5,227 nt of DNA from Candidatus Omnitrophota bacterium (lineage in GTDB: Bacteria; Omnitrophota; Gorgyraeia; Duberdicusellales; 4484-171): contig DAOVKQ010000065.1 of assembly GCA_030631705.1 (NCBI GenBank), positions 1 to 5,227 on the forward strand, read 5' to 3'. This document shows, one piece after another, positions 1-4,717 of the stretch (position 1 is its first letter; every line of letters starts with the position of its first letter). The notes under the pieces are model-generated. The model was not told where the DNA came from. It made no database searches and saw only the letters and a program-made list of their open reading frames with translations. The translations under genes and the position numbers were made by a program.

Positions 1-146
1 CTTACAATAACAATTTGTCCATCTCTTTTTTCCAGCCTTATCTCTGTAACATCTGCCTCTATTTTTTGGAGAGCGAGAAGAACATAAAGCATTTTGTCTG
101 TTACTTCTTCGCTTGATTCGATTAGAAATAATTTTTTCAGGTGCAT
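1..146 (-). CDS. Hypothetical protein, C-terminus cut by window edge
   Basis: The first 48 codons are visible; the gene continues past the left edge. It starts with ATG three bases after the TAA of the preceding helical-protein gene. A GGAG about 12 bases upstream, overlapping that stop region, is a rather distant ribosome site, so translational coupling is likely. The visible protein begins MHLKKLFLIESSEEV, then has a probable helix around residues 12-31 and a strand-like end (EIRLEKRDGQIVIV). No signal peptide or catalytic motif is seen. I do not recognise the family. By position it is the last visible gene of the replication and recombination run. Confidence 0.6.
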   Translation of the reverse strand, partial: MHLKKLFLIESSEEVTDKMLYVLLALQKIEADVTEIRLEKRDGQIVIV

Positions 147-149
147 GGT

Positions 150-503
150 TTAAGCTCCAAACTTTTCTCCTTTATCAATGTATTTCATCTGGCTTTGCGC
201 TAATGAGATTTTACTCTGAAGGCTGTCTATCATTTTCTCTAACCCCCGATACTTTGCTTTTTCTTCAATCATAGTTTTATATAACACTATGGCTTCCTTG
301 CTTCCTTCCATGAGCATAAGTAAACTCATTTCATAACCGACATTTGATTTCCTTTCCCGGATACTTAATAGCTTACCGGCTAATAATATATCAAGGTCTG
401 CCTTTGCCTTGCCTGCCTTCTCTCTAGCTTCTTTGTATAGATTGGCAAAGTGTATCTGGCTGTTTGCTAATTTACTTAGCTCTTGTGCTTTTAGATAATC
501 CAT
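150..503 (-). CDS. Predicted helical (coiled-coil-like) phage protein, unknown function
   Basis: This encodes 117 aa starting MDYLKAQEL. I chose the ATG at 503 because an AAGGAG ribosome site lies four bases upstream; the reading frame stays open up to a TTG at 524, but that start has no better site. The protein is almost entirely helical and rich in Lys, Glu, Ala and Leu. Heptad-like stretches run at about residues 15-45 (LYKEAREKAGKAKADLDILL) and 75-110 (EEKAKYRGLEKMIDSL). There is no membrane segment and no catalytic motif. Its start overlaps the end of the 59-aa gene by 32 bases. I do not recognise a family. A structural or accessory role in replication or recombination would be only a guess from position. 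Confidence 0.7.
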   Translation of the reverse strand: MDYLKAQELSKLANSQIHFANLYKEAREKAGKAKADLDILLAGKLLSIRERKSNVGYEMSLLMLMEGSKEAIVLYKTMIEEKAKYRGLEKMIDSLQSKISLAQSQMKYIDKGEKFGA

Positions 504-651
504 GTTTCTCCTTATCTTCTTCAAGGGTAAATACTACGTTCTTATTTACCAGCTCCTTCAATCTCTCCCGGAAGGCTTTTGTATCTTTAAAATGCAGGAA
601 TATCTTGTTTCCTTTTTGAGATACTGCGCCGAAATGTTTTTTATTATTCAC
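472..651 (-). CDS. Small hypothetical protein with GTG start, downstream of ssb
   Basis: This is a 59-aa ORF starting with GTG, which overlaps the end of ssb by eight bases (GTGAATAAT across the ssb TAA). Coupled re-initiation is therefore likely, as no clear ribosome site is seen. The product starts MNNKKHFGAVSQKGNKIFLH. It has a probable beta hairpin at about residues 7-21, a helix at about 23-36 (TKAFRERLKELV), a strand (NVVFTLEE) and a polar tail. It overlaps the next gene by 32 bases. The plus-strand ORF across this region has no ribosome site and reads as a shadow. The fold pattern suggests a small alpha/beta protein, but I do not recognise a family. Confidence 0.6.
   Translation of the reverse strand: MNNKKHFGAVSQKGNKIFLHFKDTKAFRERLKELVNKNVVFTLEEDKEKHGLSKSTRAK
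508..513 (-). promoter_or_regulatory. Ribosome binding site AAGGAG deciding the start at 503
   Basis: On the minus strand AAGGAG sits four bases before the ATG at 503. It supports MDYLKAQEL as the true N-terminus over the in-frame TTG seven codons upstream. The site lies inside the coding sequence of the upstream 59-aa gene. Confidence 0.65.
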
Positions 652-1051
652 CCTGTAAATCCAGCGTTTCTTCTATGTCCGGTCCATTTCCCAAGTCTAC
701 CTCTTGAGTTTCCTGCCGTACTCCTTGTGGCATAAACTGCACTCTCACCGCTACGACTTCTAAAACACTTCTGTTCTTACCTTCGTTGTTTTGCCAAGAC
801 CTCGACTGAAGCCTGCCTTCCACAAAAACCGGCTTTCCTTTTTGCAAATACTGATTACAGTTCTCTGCCATTTGGTTCCAAACAACAGTATTGACAAAGC
901 AAACATCTTTTTGTGTCTGACCGGATTTATCTTTAAAAACCCTGTTGATTGCTATGCTTAAGGTTGCCACAGCTGTTCCCTGAGGAGTATACCGCAATTC
1001 CGGATCTTTAGTTAAATTTCCTACCAAAAATACTTTATTAAAAGTAACCAT
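644..1051 (-). CDS. ssb: Single-stranded DNA-binding protein
   Basis: This encodes 135 aa with the classic bacterial and phage SSB OB-fold. It opens MVTFNKVFLVGNLTKDPELR, followed by YTPQGTAVATLSIAINR (residues 21-37), a variable loop (38-48), FVNTVVWNQMAENC (52-65), LQKGKPVFVEGRLQSRSW (69-86) and a last strand around residues 96-107. SSB coats single-stranded DNA during replication and recombination. The C-terminal tail is short and acidic (DIEETLDLQGE) and lacks the usual DDDIPF-type tip that recruits partner proteins; phage SSBs often vary here. An AAGGAG lies six bases before the ATG and overlaps the stop of the nuclease gene. The neighbouring annealase and nuclease make a recombination role as likely as a replication role. 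Confidence 0.95.
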   Translation of the reverse strand: MVTFNKVFLVGNLTKDPELRYTPQGTAVATLSIAINRVFKDKSGQTQKDVCFVNTVVWNQMAENCNQYLQKGKPVFVEGRLQSRSWQNNEGKNRSVLEVVAVRVQFMPQGVRQETQEVDLGNGPDIEETLDLQGE

Positions 1052-1061
1052 TTTTTTCTCC

Positions 1062-1700
1062 TTATTTTATCTGTTTATTTAACGTGTAAATAGCCAGGCA
1101 ATGCAAAAATCTTTTCCAATGTAAGTCAAGAAAAGGCACTTTTCTATCATCAAAGCCTTCTGATTCATCCCGGCCGATTCTTAATATTCTTACATCTTCG
1201 CACGGGAATCCATTCTCAATCAATAATTGCTGGTAAGCGGAAACCTGGGTAAACATTTCAGGGAAAATACCCTTGCTGGTTTTTAAGTCTATAAGGGTAT
1301 TCTTTCCGTTAAGAACACAATAGATATCGCATTGTCCTCCAAATCTGTGTTCTTCAGATACGAGTTTAAGCTCTGATTCGATAACCCGGAAATCCTGATG
1401 TTTTTTCCATTCATAGAATTTAAGCACAGCATTTTCCGCTGTGTCAAGCTGATTGGGAGTGTAATCACTTAAATCTAATTTTTCATTTTTTAAATACTGC
1501 TCAATCATATAATGCGCGCATTTTCCTATTTCTGCTTTATCGTCTACGTATTTAGCAGAGTCAATTCCCTGTAATCCCAGGTTATTAGCCCATTTTACAA
1601 GAGCCGGCTTATTCAGGATTCCCGTGATAGTCGTAACTCCCGGCACTATGGTATTATCTTTTGCCCGGTAACGAGTATGAGCCTTTACTTTTTTAGTCAT
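1062..1700 (-). CDS. PD-(D/E)XK superfamily nuclease (RecB/Cas4-like phage exonuclease)
   Basis: This encodes 212 aa from the ATG at 1700 (MTKKVKAH), chosen because AGGAGG lies six bases upstream; an in-frame ATG at 1715 would add five residues. The N-terminal VTTITGIL (residues 22-29) and KPALVKWAN resemble the opening of RecB/Cas4-like nucleases. GKCAHYMIEQYL (59-70) supplies a metal-site histidine and glutamate. Then come ESELKL (108-113), GGQCDIY with Asp125, LIDLKTS with Asp138 and Lys140 as the D-x-K core, and QVSAYQ (Gln152, Tyr156), the QxxxY-type motif. All expected catalytic residues are present. The gene overlaps the Rad52-like annealase by eight bases, which fits a paired exonuclease and annealase. 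Strict exonuclease activity is inferred, not shown. Confidence 0.88.
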   Translation of the reverse strand: MTKKVKAHTRYRAKDNTIVPGVTTITGILNKPALVKWANNLGLQGIDSAKYVDDKAEIGKCAHYMIEQYLKNEKLDLSDYTPNQLDTAENAVLKFYEWKKHQDFRVIESELKLVSEEHRFGGQCDIYCVLNGKNTLIDLKTSKGIFPEMFTQVSAYQQLLIENGFPCEDVRILRIGRDESEGFDDRKVPFLDLHWKRFLHCLAIYTLNKQIK

Positions 1701-2385
1701 TTCCTTCCTCCTCATTTACAAGATTTTGCATATTCATAGCTTGTTCCATATCAACAAGAATTAGCTCAGCTACGGATTTCTTTTTAACATCGGCTATACT
1801 CTTAAATCCATGATTCTTTAAGATTAGATGATATTGTTTCTTGCCTAGGGAAGTTAGAGCGTCTTTAAACCTATCCTGAATCCCTTTAGGCTTCGGTTTA
1901 AGCAACGTCCCCTGTTTATTCGGCTCTTTTGTGCTCTGATATGGCACAGGTCTATAATCATCATCTATTGTCCCCTCATAAGCTTTCTTCCCTATACCAA
2001 AAAATGCTACTGTTTTTTTAAACCCATTAGTTATCGCTCCCTTTAGAGCGTCAGCATGCATTTCTGATTTATGTCCACCAACGCAAGAAAAAGACACTTT
2101 CTTTTTGTCAGTAGTTCCCACTTTTATCCATGCTGTTATTTCGGTAGTTATCTCCCAAAATCCCTTACCGTTCCCCCACTTGCCTTCTATTTCTTTTAAT
2201 ATTTTATAATCAAATCCCCAATCTCCAATACCAATTACTTCATTAAGAACATTTACAAGAAATTGATATTGATAGCCAGTCGTATCGTAGCCTTTTCTTG
2301 TGATTTCTTTTTTTGCTTTCTCTATCGCTTCTTTTGGTAGACTATCTACTGCTTTTAATAATTCTTGATACTTTGTCATATTCAC
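1693..2385 (-). CDS. Rad52/Rad22-family single-strand annealing protein (phage recombinase)
   Basis: This encodes 230 aa. The conserved domain spans about residues 35-140. Visible parts are GYQYQFLVNVLNEVIG (37-52), GDWGFDYKIL (54-63), the strand ITTEITAWIKVG, and the hallmark run from SCVGGHKSEMHADALKGAIT (100-119) to NGFKKTVAFFGIGKKAYEG (120-138). In Rad52-type proteins this DALKGA...GIG core helps build the annealing ring on single-stranded DNA. A polar, proline-containing linker follows (140-168), then a helical C-terminus (169-226) that may bind SSB or another partner. The GTG at 2385 is seven bases after AGGAGG; the ATG at 2379, two codons in, is an equally possible start using the G-rich run as its site. 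The nuclease and ssb that follow support a recombination role. Confidence 0.9.
   Translation of the reverse strand: MNMTKYQELLKAVDSLPKEAIEKAKKEITRKGYDTTGYQYQFLVNVLNEVIGIGDWGFDYKILKEIEGKWGNGKGFWEITTEITAWIKVGTTDKKKVSFSCVGGHKSEMHADALKGAITNGFKKTVAFFGIGKKAYEGTIDDDYRPVPYQSTKEPNKQGTLLKPKPKGIQDRFKDALTSLGKKQYHLILKNHGFKSIADVKKKSVAELILVDMEQAMNMQNLVNEEEGND
1707..1712 (-). promoter_or_regulatory. Ribosome binding site AGGAGG for the nuclease gene
   Basis: AGGAGG on the minus strand lies six bases before the ATG at 1700 and within the final codons of the annealase gene. It overlaps the sequence just inside the alternative ATG at 1715, so it argues for the shorter N-terminus. Confidence 0.7.
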
Positions 2386-2398
2386 CCCCCTCCCTCCT
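2386..2398 (-). promoter_or_regulatory. Purine-rich double ribosome site before the annealase
   Basis: The minus strand reads AGGAGGGAGGGGG here and runs into the GTG. AGGAGG is spaced seven bases from the GTG at 2385, while the G-rich second half is spaced about seven from the ATG at 2379, so either start could be used. The run of guanines is unusual for this AT-rich sequence. Confidence 0.55.
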
Positions 2399-2414
2399 TT
2401 TGGTTTTGTTTGGT

Positions 2415-2636
2415 TTAATCAATCTCTAATATAATAGCCGCATCGAAAATTCTCTGGTCTTTATGGTCTTTGTGTTTTCTGCCATTATAGCCGTATATTT
2501 TTATTATTCTTCCCTGCCCTTTCATATATTTTTTTTGATACCACAAAGCGGTTTTTTTCTTCGTAAAGGCATAAATGGGAGCAAATAATAATGTAGTTGG
2601 TTCGCATTGTTTGCTGTGTACTCTGTAAGCTATCAT
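2415..2636 (-). CDS. Hypothetical small basic protein
   Basis: This encodes 73 aa starting MIAYRVHSKQCEPTTLLFAP. The ATG lies six bases after the stop of the 115-aa gene, with AAGGA about ten bases upstream and overlapping that stop. The protein is rich in Lys, Tyr and Thr, with a strongly basic centre (FTKKKTALWYQKKYMKGQGR, about residues 24-43) and a further basic stretch (RKHKDHKDQR), and ends in a hydrophobic strand (FDAAIILEID). No metal-binding cluster, membrane segment or known motif is seen. The basic character and the position between replication and recombination genes are compatible with nucleic-acid binding, but I do not recognise a family. Confidence 0.65.
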   Translation of the reverse strand: MIAYRVHSKQCEPTTLLFAPIYAFTKKKTALWYQKKYMKGQGRIIKIYGYNGRKHKDHKDQRIFDAAIILEID

Positions 2637-2642
2637 AATCTC

Positions 2643-2990
2643 TTATCCTTTACGCCTGTTGGCTAGGTTTTGTATTAGTTTCTTAATATCTTCGTTTAAC
2701 GATAACCCTTTGCTCTCTTCATTTATCCTGATATTTTCCTTGGCGTGGTATTTTTCGCTTTCTCTGGCGAATACTTTGATGAACCACGACCATTGATTTC
2801 TTATAGACTTTCTGTCTTTAGCGTATTGGGTGCATACTTTAATGATAACTTTTTCCGGGAATTTAAAGGTCTTAACAAGACCGAGTTGTTTTTTAAGGCG
2901 ATTAATACATTGGTAGATGTTGAAGCCGGAGGAATAGACGCTTGATAGGATTATGTCTTCTTTGGTTTTTTGTTGTTTTACTTTTTCCAT
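2643..2990 (-). CDS. Replication-associated protein, C-terminal-domain-like
   Basis: This encodes 115 aa starting MEKVKQQKTKEDIILSSVYS. A helical N-terminal part (about residues 8-40) is followed by TFKFPEKVIIKVCTQYAKDR (about 41-60) and then IRNQWSWFIKVFARESEKYH (about 63-82). The pattern FPEKV...IRNxWxWF...ESEKYHA resembles the C-terminal domain of phage replication proteins whose N-terminus is a winged helix; that is from memory of the family and was not searched. A winged-helix gene lies just upstream, separated by the repeat cluster, so the two may be halves of one function. No strong ribosome site precedes the ATG; only a GGAA is seen ten or so bases upstream. The exact role, such as helicase loading, is not shown. 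Confidence 0.6.
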   Translation of the reverse strand: MEKVKQQKTKEDIILSSVYSSGFNIYQCINRLKKQLGLVKTFKFPEKVIIKVCTQYAKDRKSIRNQWSWFIKVFARESEKYHAKENIRINEESKGLSLNEDIKKLIQNLANRRKG

Positions 2991-3082
2991 ACTAATTTCC
3001 AGCTTCGGTTTCCGAAGAACTTTTGTCTAATCTTCTTCGGTTTCCGAAGAACTCCGCTGTTTATATTTTGCTGTTTTACCAT
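2978..3082 (-). CDS. Possible 34-aa basic ORF across the repeats
   Basis: An ATG at 3082 with AAAAAGG about seven bases upstream opens 34 codons starting MVKQQNINSGVLRKPKKIRQ. The peptide is very basic and its stop overlaps the start of the 115-aa gene by 13 bases. Its coding sequence covers two copies of the palindromic repeat, so the amino acids may simply reflect the repeats. It could be a leader that couples translation to the next gene, or a chance ORF; I lean to chance. Confidence 0.2.
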   Translation of the reverse strand: MVKQQNINSGVLRKPKKIRQKFFGNRSWKLVWKK

Positions 3083-3126
3083 TTTATTACCTTTTTCGTC
3101 CTAATTCTTCTTCGGTTTCCGAAGAC
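3003..3126. repeat. Three palindromic repeats, iteron- or operator-like
   Basis: The plus strand carries CTTCGGTTTCCGAAG three times, beginning at 3003, 3035 and 3110. Each copy is a palindrome with seven- to eight-base arms around a TTT centre. The similarity extends outside the core: copies at 3035 and 3110 share a CTAAT(T)CTT lead-in, and the copy at 3003 has CTAAT a little further away. Core starts are 32 and 75 bp apart, about three and seven helical turns, so bound proteins would face the same side. The cluster sits between a winged-helix replication gene and a replication-associated gene. It could be initiator-binding iterons or an autoregulatory operator. Confidence 0.75.
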
Positions 3127-3142
3127 ATATATATTAATATGC
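3125..3142. other. AT-rich stretch beside the repeats, possible DNA unwinding element
   Basis: Directly next to the outermost palindrome is an unbroken alternating A/T run (ATATATATTAATAT). Plasmid and phage origins often place such an easily melted segment beside the iterons. It lies between the stop of the winged-helix gene and the repeats. The origin role is inferred from layout only. Confidence 0.4.
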
Positions 3143-3157
3143 AGACTATACTTCCCG

Positions 3158-3508
3158 TCATCCTATTTTGAACCTTCTCTTACTAACAGTGTAGTAGAAC
3201 CAGCGGTACTCTCCTTTCAATTTATACCTGCAGGAGCCTCCGTATAATCCGCCTAGCTTTGTTATTTCTGTAAAATTTGCCTTCTTTAGTTCCTTTAGAG
3301 ACTTGCTCATTGTTTCCGGGCTCATTACATCTTTCATTTCTTTATATGTTAAGGTTAAAATATTCAAAGTTTTTTTATTAAATTTGCTTCTCAGATAAAT
3401 ATACAAAACTTTAGCCGAGCTTGATAATTTTTTCCAAGCTGGGTCTTGTAGCAAATCCGTATATACCATTACAAAACGTGGTGCTTCCGGGTCTTTCCGT
3501 TTGCTCAT
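3158..3508 (-). CDS. Winged-helix DNA-binding protein, likely replication initiator or regulator
   Basis: This encodes 116 aa. RFVMVYTDLLQDPAWKKLSS (residues 11-30) followed by SAKVLYIYLRSKFNKK (31-46) is the typical opening of the winged-helix domain found in many phage and plasmid replication proteins. LTYKEMKDVMSPETMSKSLK (53-72) is the helix-turn-helix, with its second helix as the likely recognition helix. A wing with aromatic strands (YRWFYYTVSK) closes the domain near the C-terminus. The protein is short, essentially one domain, so partner domains must come from another gene, possibly the 115-aa protein beyond the repeats. The ATG has no SD sequence: eight U residues lie directly before it. 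The repeats 30 to 155 bp beyond its stop are a plausible binding target. Confidence 0.75.
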   Translation of the reverse strand: MSKRKDPEAPRFVMVYTDLLQDPAWKKLSSSAKVLYIYLRSKFNKKTLNILTLTYKEMKDVMSPETMSKSLKELKKANFTEITKLGGLYGGSCRYKLKGEYRWFYYTVSKRRFKIG

Positions 3509-3582
3509 AAAAAAAATGACCCAAGGGGAGCGTGACTAACGCGGAAGGTCTATCTGTTGCCAGATAGAACTCTCCCCCTGGG
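3509..3582 (-). promoter_or_regulatory. Branched hairpin with U8 tail, attenuator-like leader
   Basis: In the minus-strand RNA, 3582-3572 pairs with 3530-3520 over 11 bp (one G-U). Inside it, 3568-3561 pairs with 3556-3549 over 8 bp, closed by a GCAA tetraloop. A small third stem is possible (GCGT/ACGC around 3543-3530), competing by one base with the outer stem. Three bases after the outer stem come eight U residues that touch the start codon of the winged-helix gene. A GC-rich stem plus U-run is the form of an intrinsic terminator. Here it would cut the transcript before the gene unless refolded, and it replaces the normal ribosome site. Confidence 0.6.
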
Positions 3583-3630
3583 GTTTTAAGTTTCTTGATT
3601 ATATTTTGATTGTTTGTTAGCCACATTTTT

Positions 3631-3658
3631 ATTTTACTATTAACTTACCTCTTGTCAA
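3631..3658 (-). promoter_or_regulatory. Sigma70-like promoter for the replication run
   Basis: On the minus strand TTGACA (3658-3653) is followed after 16 bases by TAAAAT (3636-3631). This predicts a transcript start near 3624, about 115 bases before the winged-helix ATG, which leaves room for the branched leader. The match is five of six at -10 and six of six at -35. Confidence 0.65.
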
Positions 3659-3665
3659 GGAGTTT

Positions 3666-3830
3666 TTAAAAAAGATATGTGCCTGTTATAAAAAAATGAA
3701 TATACCAACAGACGGAAGTTATACAGACAAGAGTAAACAGAAATTTTAGTATAAATGACTTTTCGACTTTCCGGATTTTTTCCTGGAGATACCAAATAAT
3801 AATAAATAACATTATGCATACTATTTTCAT
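3666..3830 (-). CDS. Small two-segment membrane protein, holin-like
   Basis: This encodes 54 aa and is too short for most gene callers. It has an excellent ribosome site, AAGGAGGT, five bases before the ATG. Residues 2-14 (KIVCIMLFIIIWY) form a short hydrophobic segment. A charged linker follows (QEKIRKVEKS, 16-25), then a longer hydrophobic and aromatic stretch (26-54). Two membrane segments joined by a short basic loop, in a very small protein near a secreted lysozyme-like protein, fit a holin or spanin-like helper, but no sequence family is recognised. It is the last gene before the replication promoter, and its stop lies eight bases upstream of that -35 box. Confidence 0.6.
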   Translation of the reverse strand: MKIVCIMLFIIIWYLQEKIRKVEKSFILKFLFTLVCITSVCWYIHFFITGTYLF

Positions 3831-3835
3831 CTTCT

Positions 3836-3843
3836 ACCTCCTT
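3836..3843 (-). promoter_or_regulatory. Strong ribosome site AAGGAGGT
   Basis: AAGGAGGT on the minus strand, five bases before the ATG at 3830, is near-perfect. It is the main evidence that the 54-aa membrane ORF is a real gene. Confidence 0.75.
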
Positions 3844-3846
3844 GGG

Positions 3847-3912
3847 TCATTGATACGATTCAATAATTTGCCAGATAACAAGGCCTAATAAAATGTATAG
3901 TAATAATTCCAT
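3847..3912 (-). CDS. 21-aa single-pass membrane peptide
   Basis: A tiny ORF, beginning MELLLYILLGLVIWQ and ending in a polar tail (ESYQ), starts two bases after the stop of the lysozyme-like gene and ends three bases before the ribosome site of the holin-like gene. It has no ribosome site of its own, so translation would depend on coupling to the upstream gene. The peptide is one clean hydrophobic segment. The tight fit between two genes and the membrane character favour a real micro-protein of the same lysis-type group, but chance cannot be excluded at this length. Confidence 0.4.
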   Translation of the reverse strand: MELLLYILLGLVIWQIIESYQ

Positions 3913-3914
3913 GT

Positions 3915-4283
3915 TTATTTATTCAAAAAGTACAAAACATTCTTCAACCAGAAACCATTTAACCGCTTTTCGGCCTTACTTAAATTTCCTTTAGTTGGGC
4001 AGTACCGGGATTGGAGAAATTCTAAATAAGTATCATATTCTTTATGCCCGTAATCTTTGTATCTTTTTCTATTATTCCGGACAGTATTAAAACATATCTT
4101 TCGCGCGTAAGTCTCATCACCTTTAGTATCTATTGACTTTATCCCATAAGGAAACTTTTTACTATTCTCCGCTTTATAAATAGCATTTACAATTTCCTCA
4201 TCAGTAAAATCCCCCGCCCACACCCCGCCTATAATGATTAGCAGGGAGATTAAGAGGGTTAGGATTATTTTTAGGAAATTCAT
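3915..4283 (-). CDS. Secreted lysozyme/transglycosylase-like protein, possible endolysin
   Basis: This encodes 122 aa. Residues 1-23 are a signal peptide or anchor: MNFLK, a hydrophobic core (IILTLLISLLIIIGG), then VWAG as a possible cleavage site. The mature part has FTDEEIVNAIYKAENSKKFP followed by YGIKS, then ARKICFNTVRNNRKRYKDYG, FLQSRYCP and a final FWLKNVLYFL. This arrangement (AIYKAE with a glutamate, then PYGI, IC-NTV-NN-KR and RYCP) recalls a small family of secreted lysozyme-like proteins. The glutamate in YKAEN would be the catalytic acid. Two cysteines could pair outside the cytoplasm. The ATG overlaps the TGA of the 66-aa gene (ATGA). Export suggests action on peptidoglycan, but enzyme activity is inferred. 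Confidence 0.55.
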   Translation of the reverse strand: MNFLKIILTLLISLLIIIGGVWAGDFTDEEIVNAIYKAENSKKFPYGIKSIDTKGDETYARKICFNTVRNNRKRYKDYGHKEYDTYLEFLQSRYCPTKGNLSKAEKRLNGFWLKNVLYFLNK

Positions 4284-4480
4284 GTCAATTCACCACAGAC
4301 TTCACAAAATCTTTTAAAATCTCTAAGCCGCCCTTGTGCCAAACTTGTAAATTTTCCGATTTTAGGTTGACGGCGAATTAAAACAAATCCATATTCTTTA
4401 CCTACAACATACCAGGGCCTTGATCCGGGAACTTTAAAATTGACAATCCAATCGCCTTCTTTTATTTCTGCTTTTCTCAT
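4280..4480 (-). CDS. Small hypothetical protein, beta-rich
   Basis: This encodes 66 aa starting MRKAEIKEGDWIVNF. The ATG at 4480 overlaps the stop of the 40-aa gene (ATGA) and has GGAGAG five bases upstream; the frame is open 16 codons further up, but that part overlaps the 40-aa gene in another frame. The centre, GDWIVNFKVPGSRPWYVVGK followed by EYGFVLIRRQ, looks like a run of short strands as in SH3-like small barrels. The tail has CEVCGE, a single CxxC that is not enough for a zinc site alone. No family is recognised. It is translationally coupled to the genes on both sides. Confidence 0.65.
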   Translation of the reverse strand: MRKAEIKEGDWIVNFKVPGSRPWYVVGKEYGFVLIRRQPKIGKFTSLAQGRLRDFKRFCEVCGELT

Positions 4481-4599
4481 TTTCTCTCCTTCAACCTCTC
4501 CCGGTAATATTCTGCACGTTCCAGCCAATCAGTAAAACAAAGCGCATACAGTAAGTTAGTTATCCTTGCTTCTGTGTCTATGGGGGATTCCTTCATCAT
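4477..4599 (-). CDS. 40-aa hypothetical protein, first gene after the pseudoknot leader
   Basis: This encodes 40 aa starting MMKESPIDTEARITNLLYAL. AGGAGG is six bases before the first ATG and nine before the second, so either Met may be used. The product is likely one long helix with charged ends; WLERAEYYRERLKERK closes it. No membrane or catalytic feature is seen. Its TGA overlaps the ATG of the 66-aa gene. Being the first gene behind a strong promoter and a structured leader, it or its downstream genes are the likely regulated output. Too short for usual gene callers, but the ribosome site and overlap make it credible. Confidence 0.65.
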   Translation of the reverse strand: MMKESPIDTEARITNLLYALCFTDWLERAEYYRERLKERK

Positions 4600-4605
4600 C
4601 CCGCA

Positions 4606-4611
4606 CCTCCT
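4606..4611 (-). promoter_or_regulatory. Ribosome site AGGAGG after the pseudoknot
   Basis: AGGAGG on the minus strand lies only eight bases beyond the last paired base of the predicted pseudoknot. It also overlaps the TAG of the possible 35-aa leader ORF. Folding or leader translation could therefore change access to this site. Confidence 0.7.
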
Positions 4612-4717
4612 AAATTATAAACGCCCCGGAGCTATGGCAAGTAGACTGCAAATCCGCAGAAAGAATTCCCTGAAGATTTGTCCGGGGCATTAAAACTATT
4701 TCATATTGTTTTGCCAT
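4610..4717 (-). CDS. Possible 35-aa leader ORF inside the pseudoknot region
   Basis: An ATG at 4717 opens 35 codons starting MAKQYEIVLMPRTNLQGILS and ending with a TAG inside the ribosome site of the 40-aa gene. If transcription starts at 4720, the ORF would be almost leaderless; the AAGGG upstream would then not be in the RNA. The first residues look protein-like, but the long complementary segments in the same DNA are better explained by RNA structure. It could be a leader peptide whose translation opens the fold. Confidence 0.3.
   Translation of the reverse strand: MAKQYEIVLMPRTNLQGILSADLQSTCHSSGAFII

Noticed and set aside
502..735. 77-aa plus-strand ORF
   Set aside because: Antisense to the end of ssb and to the 59-aa gene, with no ribosome site; a shadow.
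2745..2945. 66-aa plus-strand ORF
   Set aside because: Antisense within the 115-aa replication-associated gene; a shadow.
3003..3126. CRISPR array
   Set aside because: Only three short palindromic copies with unequal spacing (32 and 75 bp); no regular spacers and no cas genes.
3023..3247. 74-aa plus-strand ORF across the repeats
   Set aside because: Its hydrophobic content comes from antisense reading of AT-rich DNA; no ribosome site or plus-strand promoter is seen.
3411..3626. 71-aa minus-strand ORF from the second promoter into the winged-helix gene
   Set aside because: It runs through the branched hairpin, overlaps the winged-helix gene by about 100 bases in another frame, has no ribosome site and has no recognisable features. 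It may at most be a leader peptide.
4481..4528. Extended start for the 66-aa protein
   Set aside because: The added 16 residues overlap the 40-aa gene in another frame. The ATG at 4480 has the ATGA overlap and a closer ribosome site.
4622..4690. tRNA-Cys-like sequence on the plus strand (GCCCCGG ends, CTGCAAA loop)
   Set aside because: The 7-bp acceptor-like stem and an anticodon-like loop are present, but the anticodon stem has a mismatch and there is no proper T arm or D arm. The minus-strand pseudoknot explains the pairing better.
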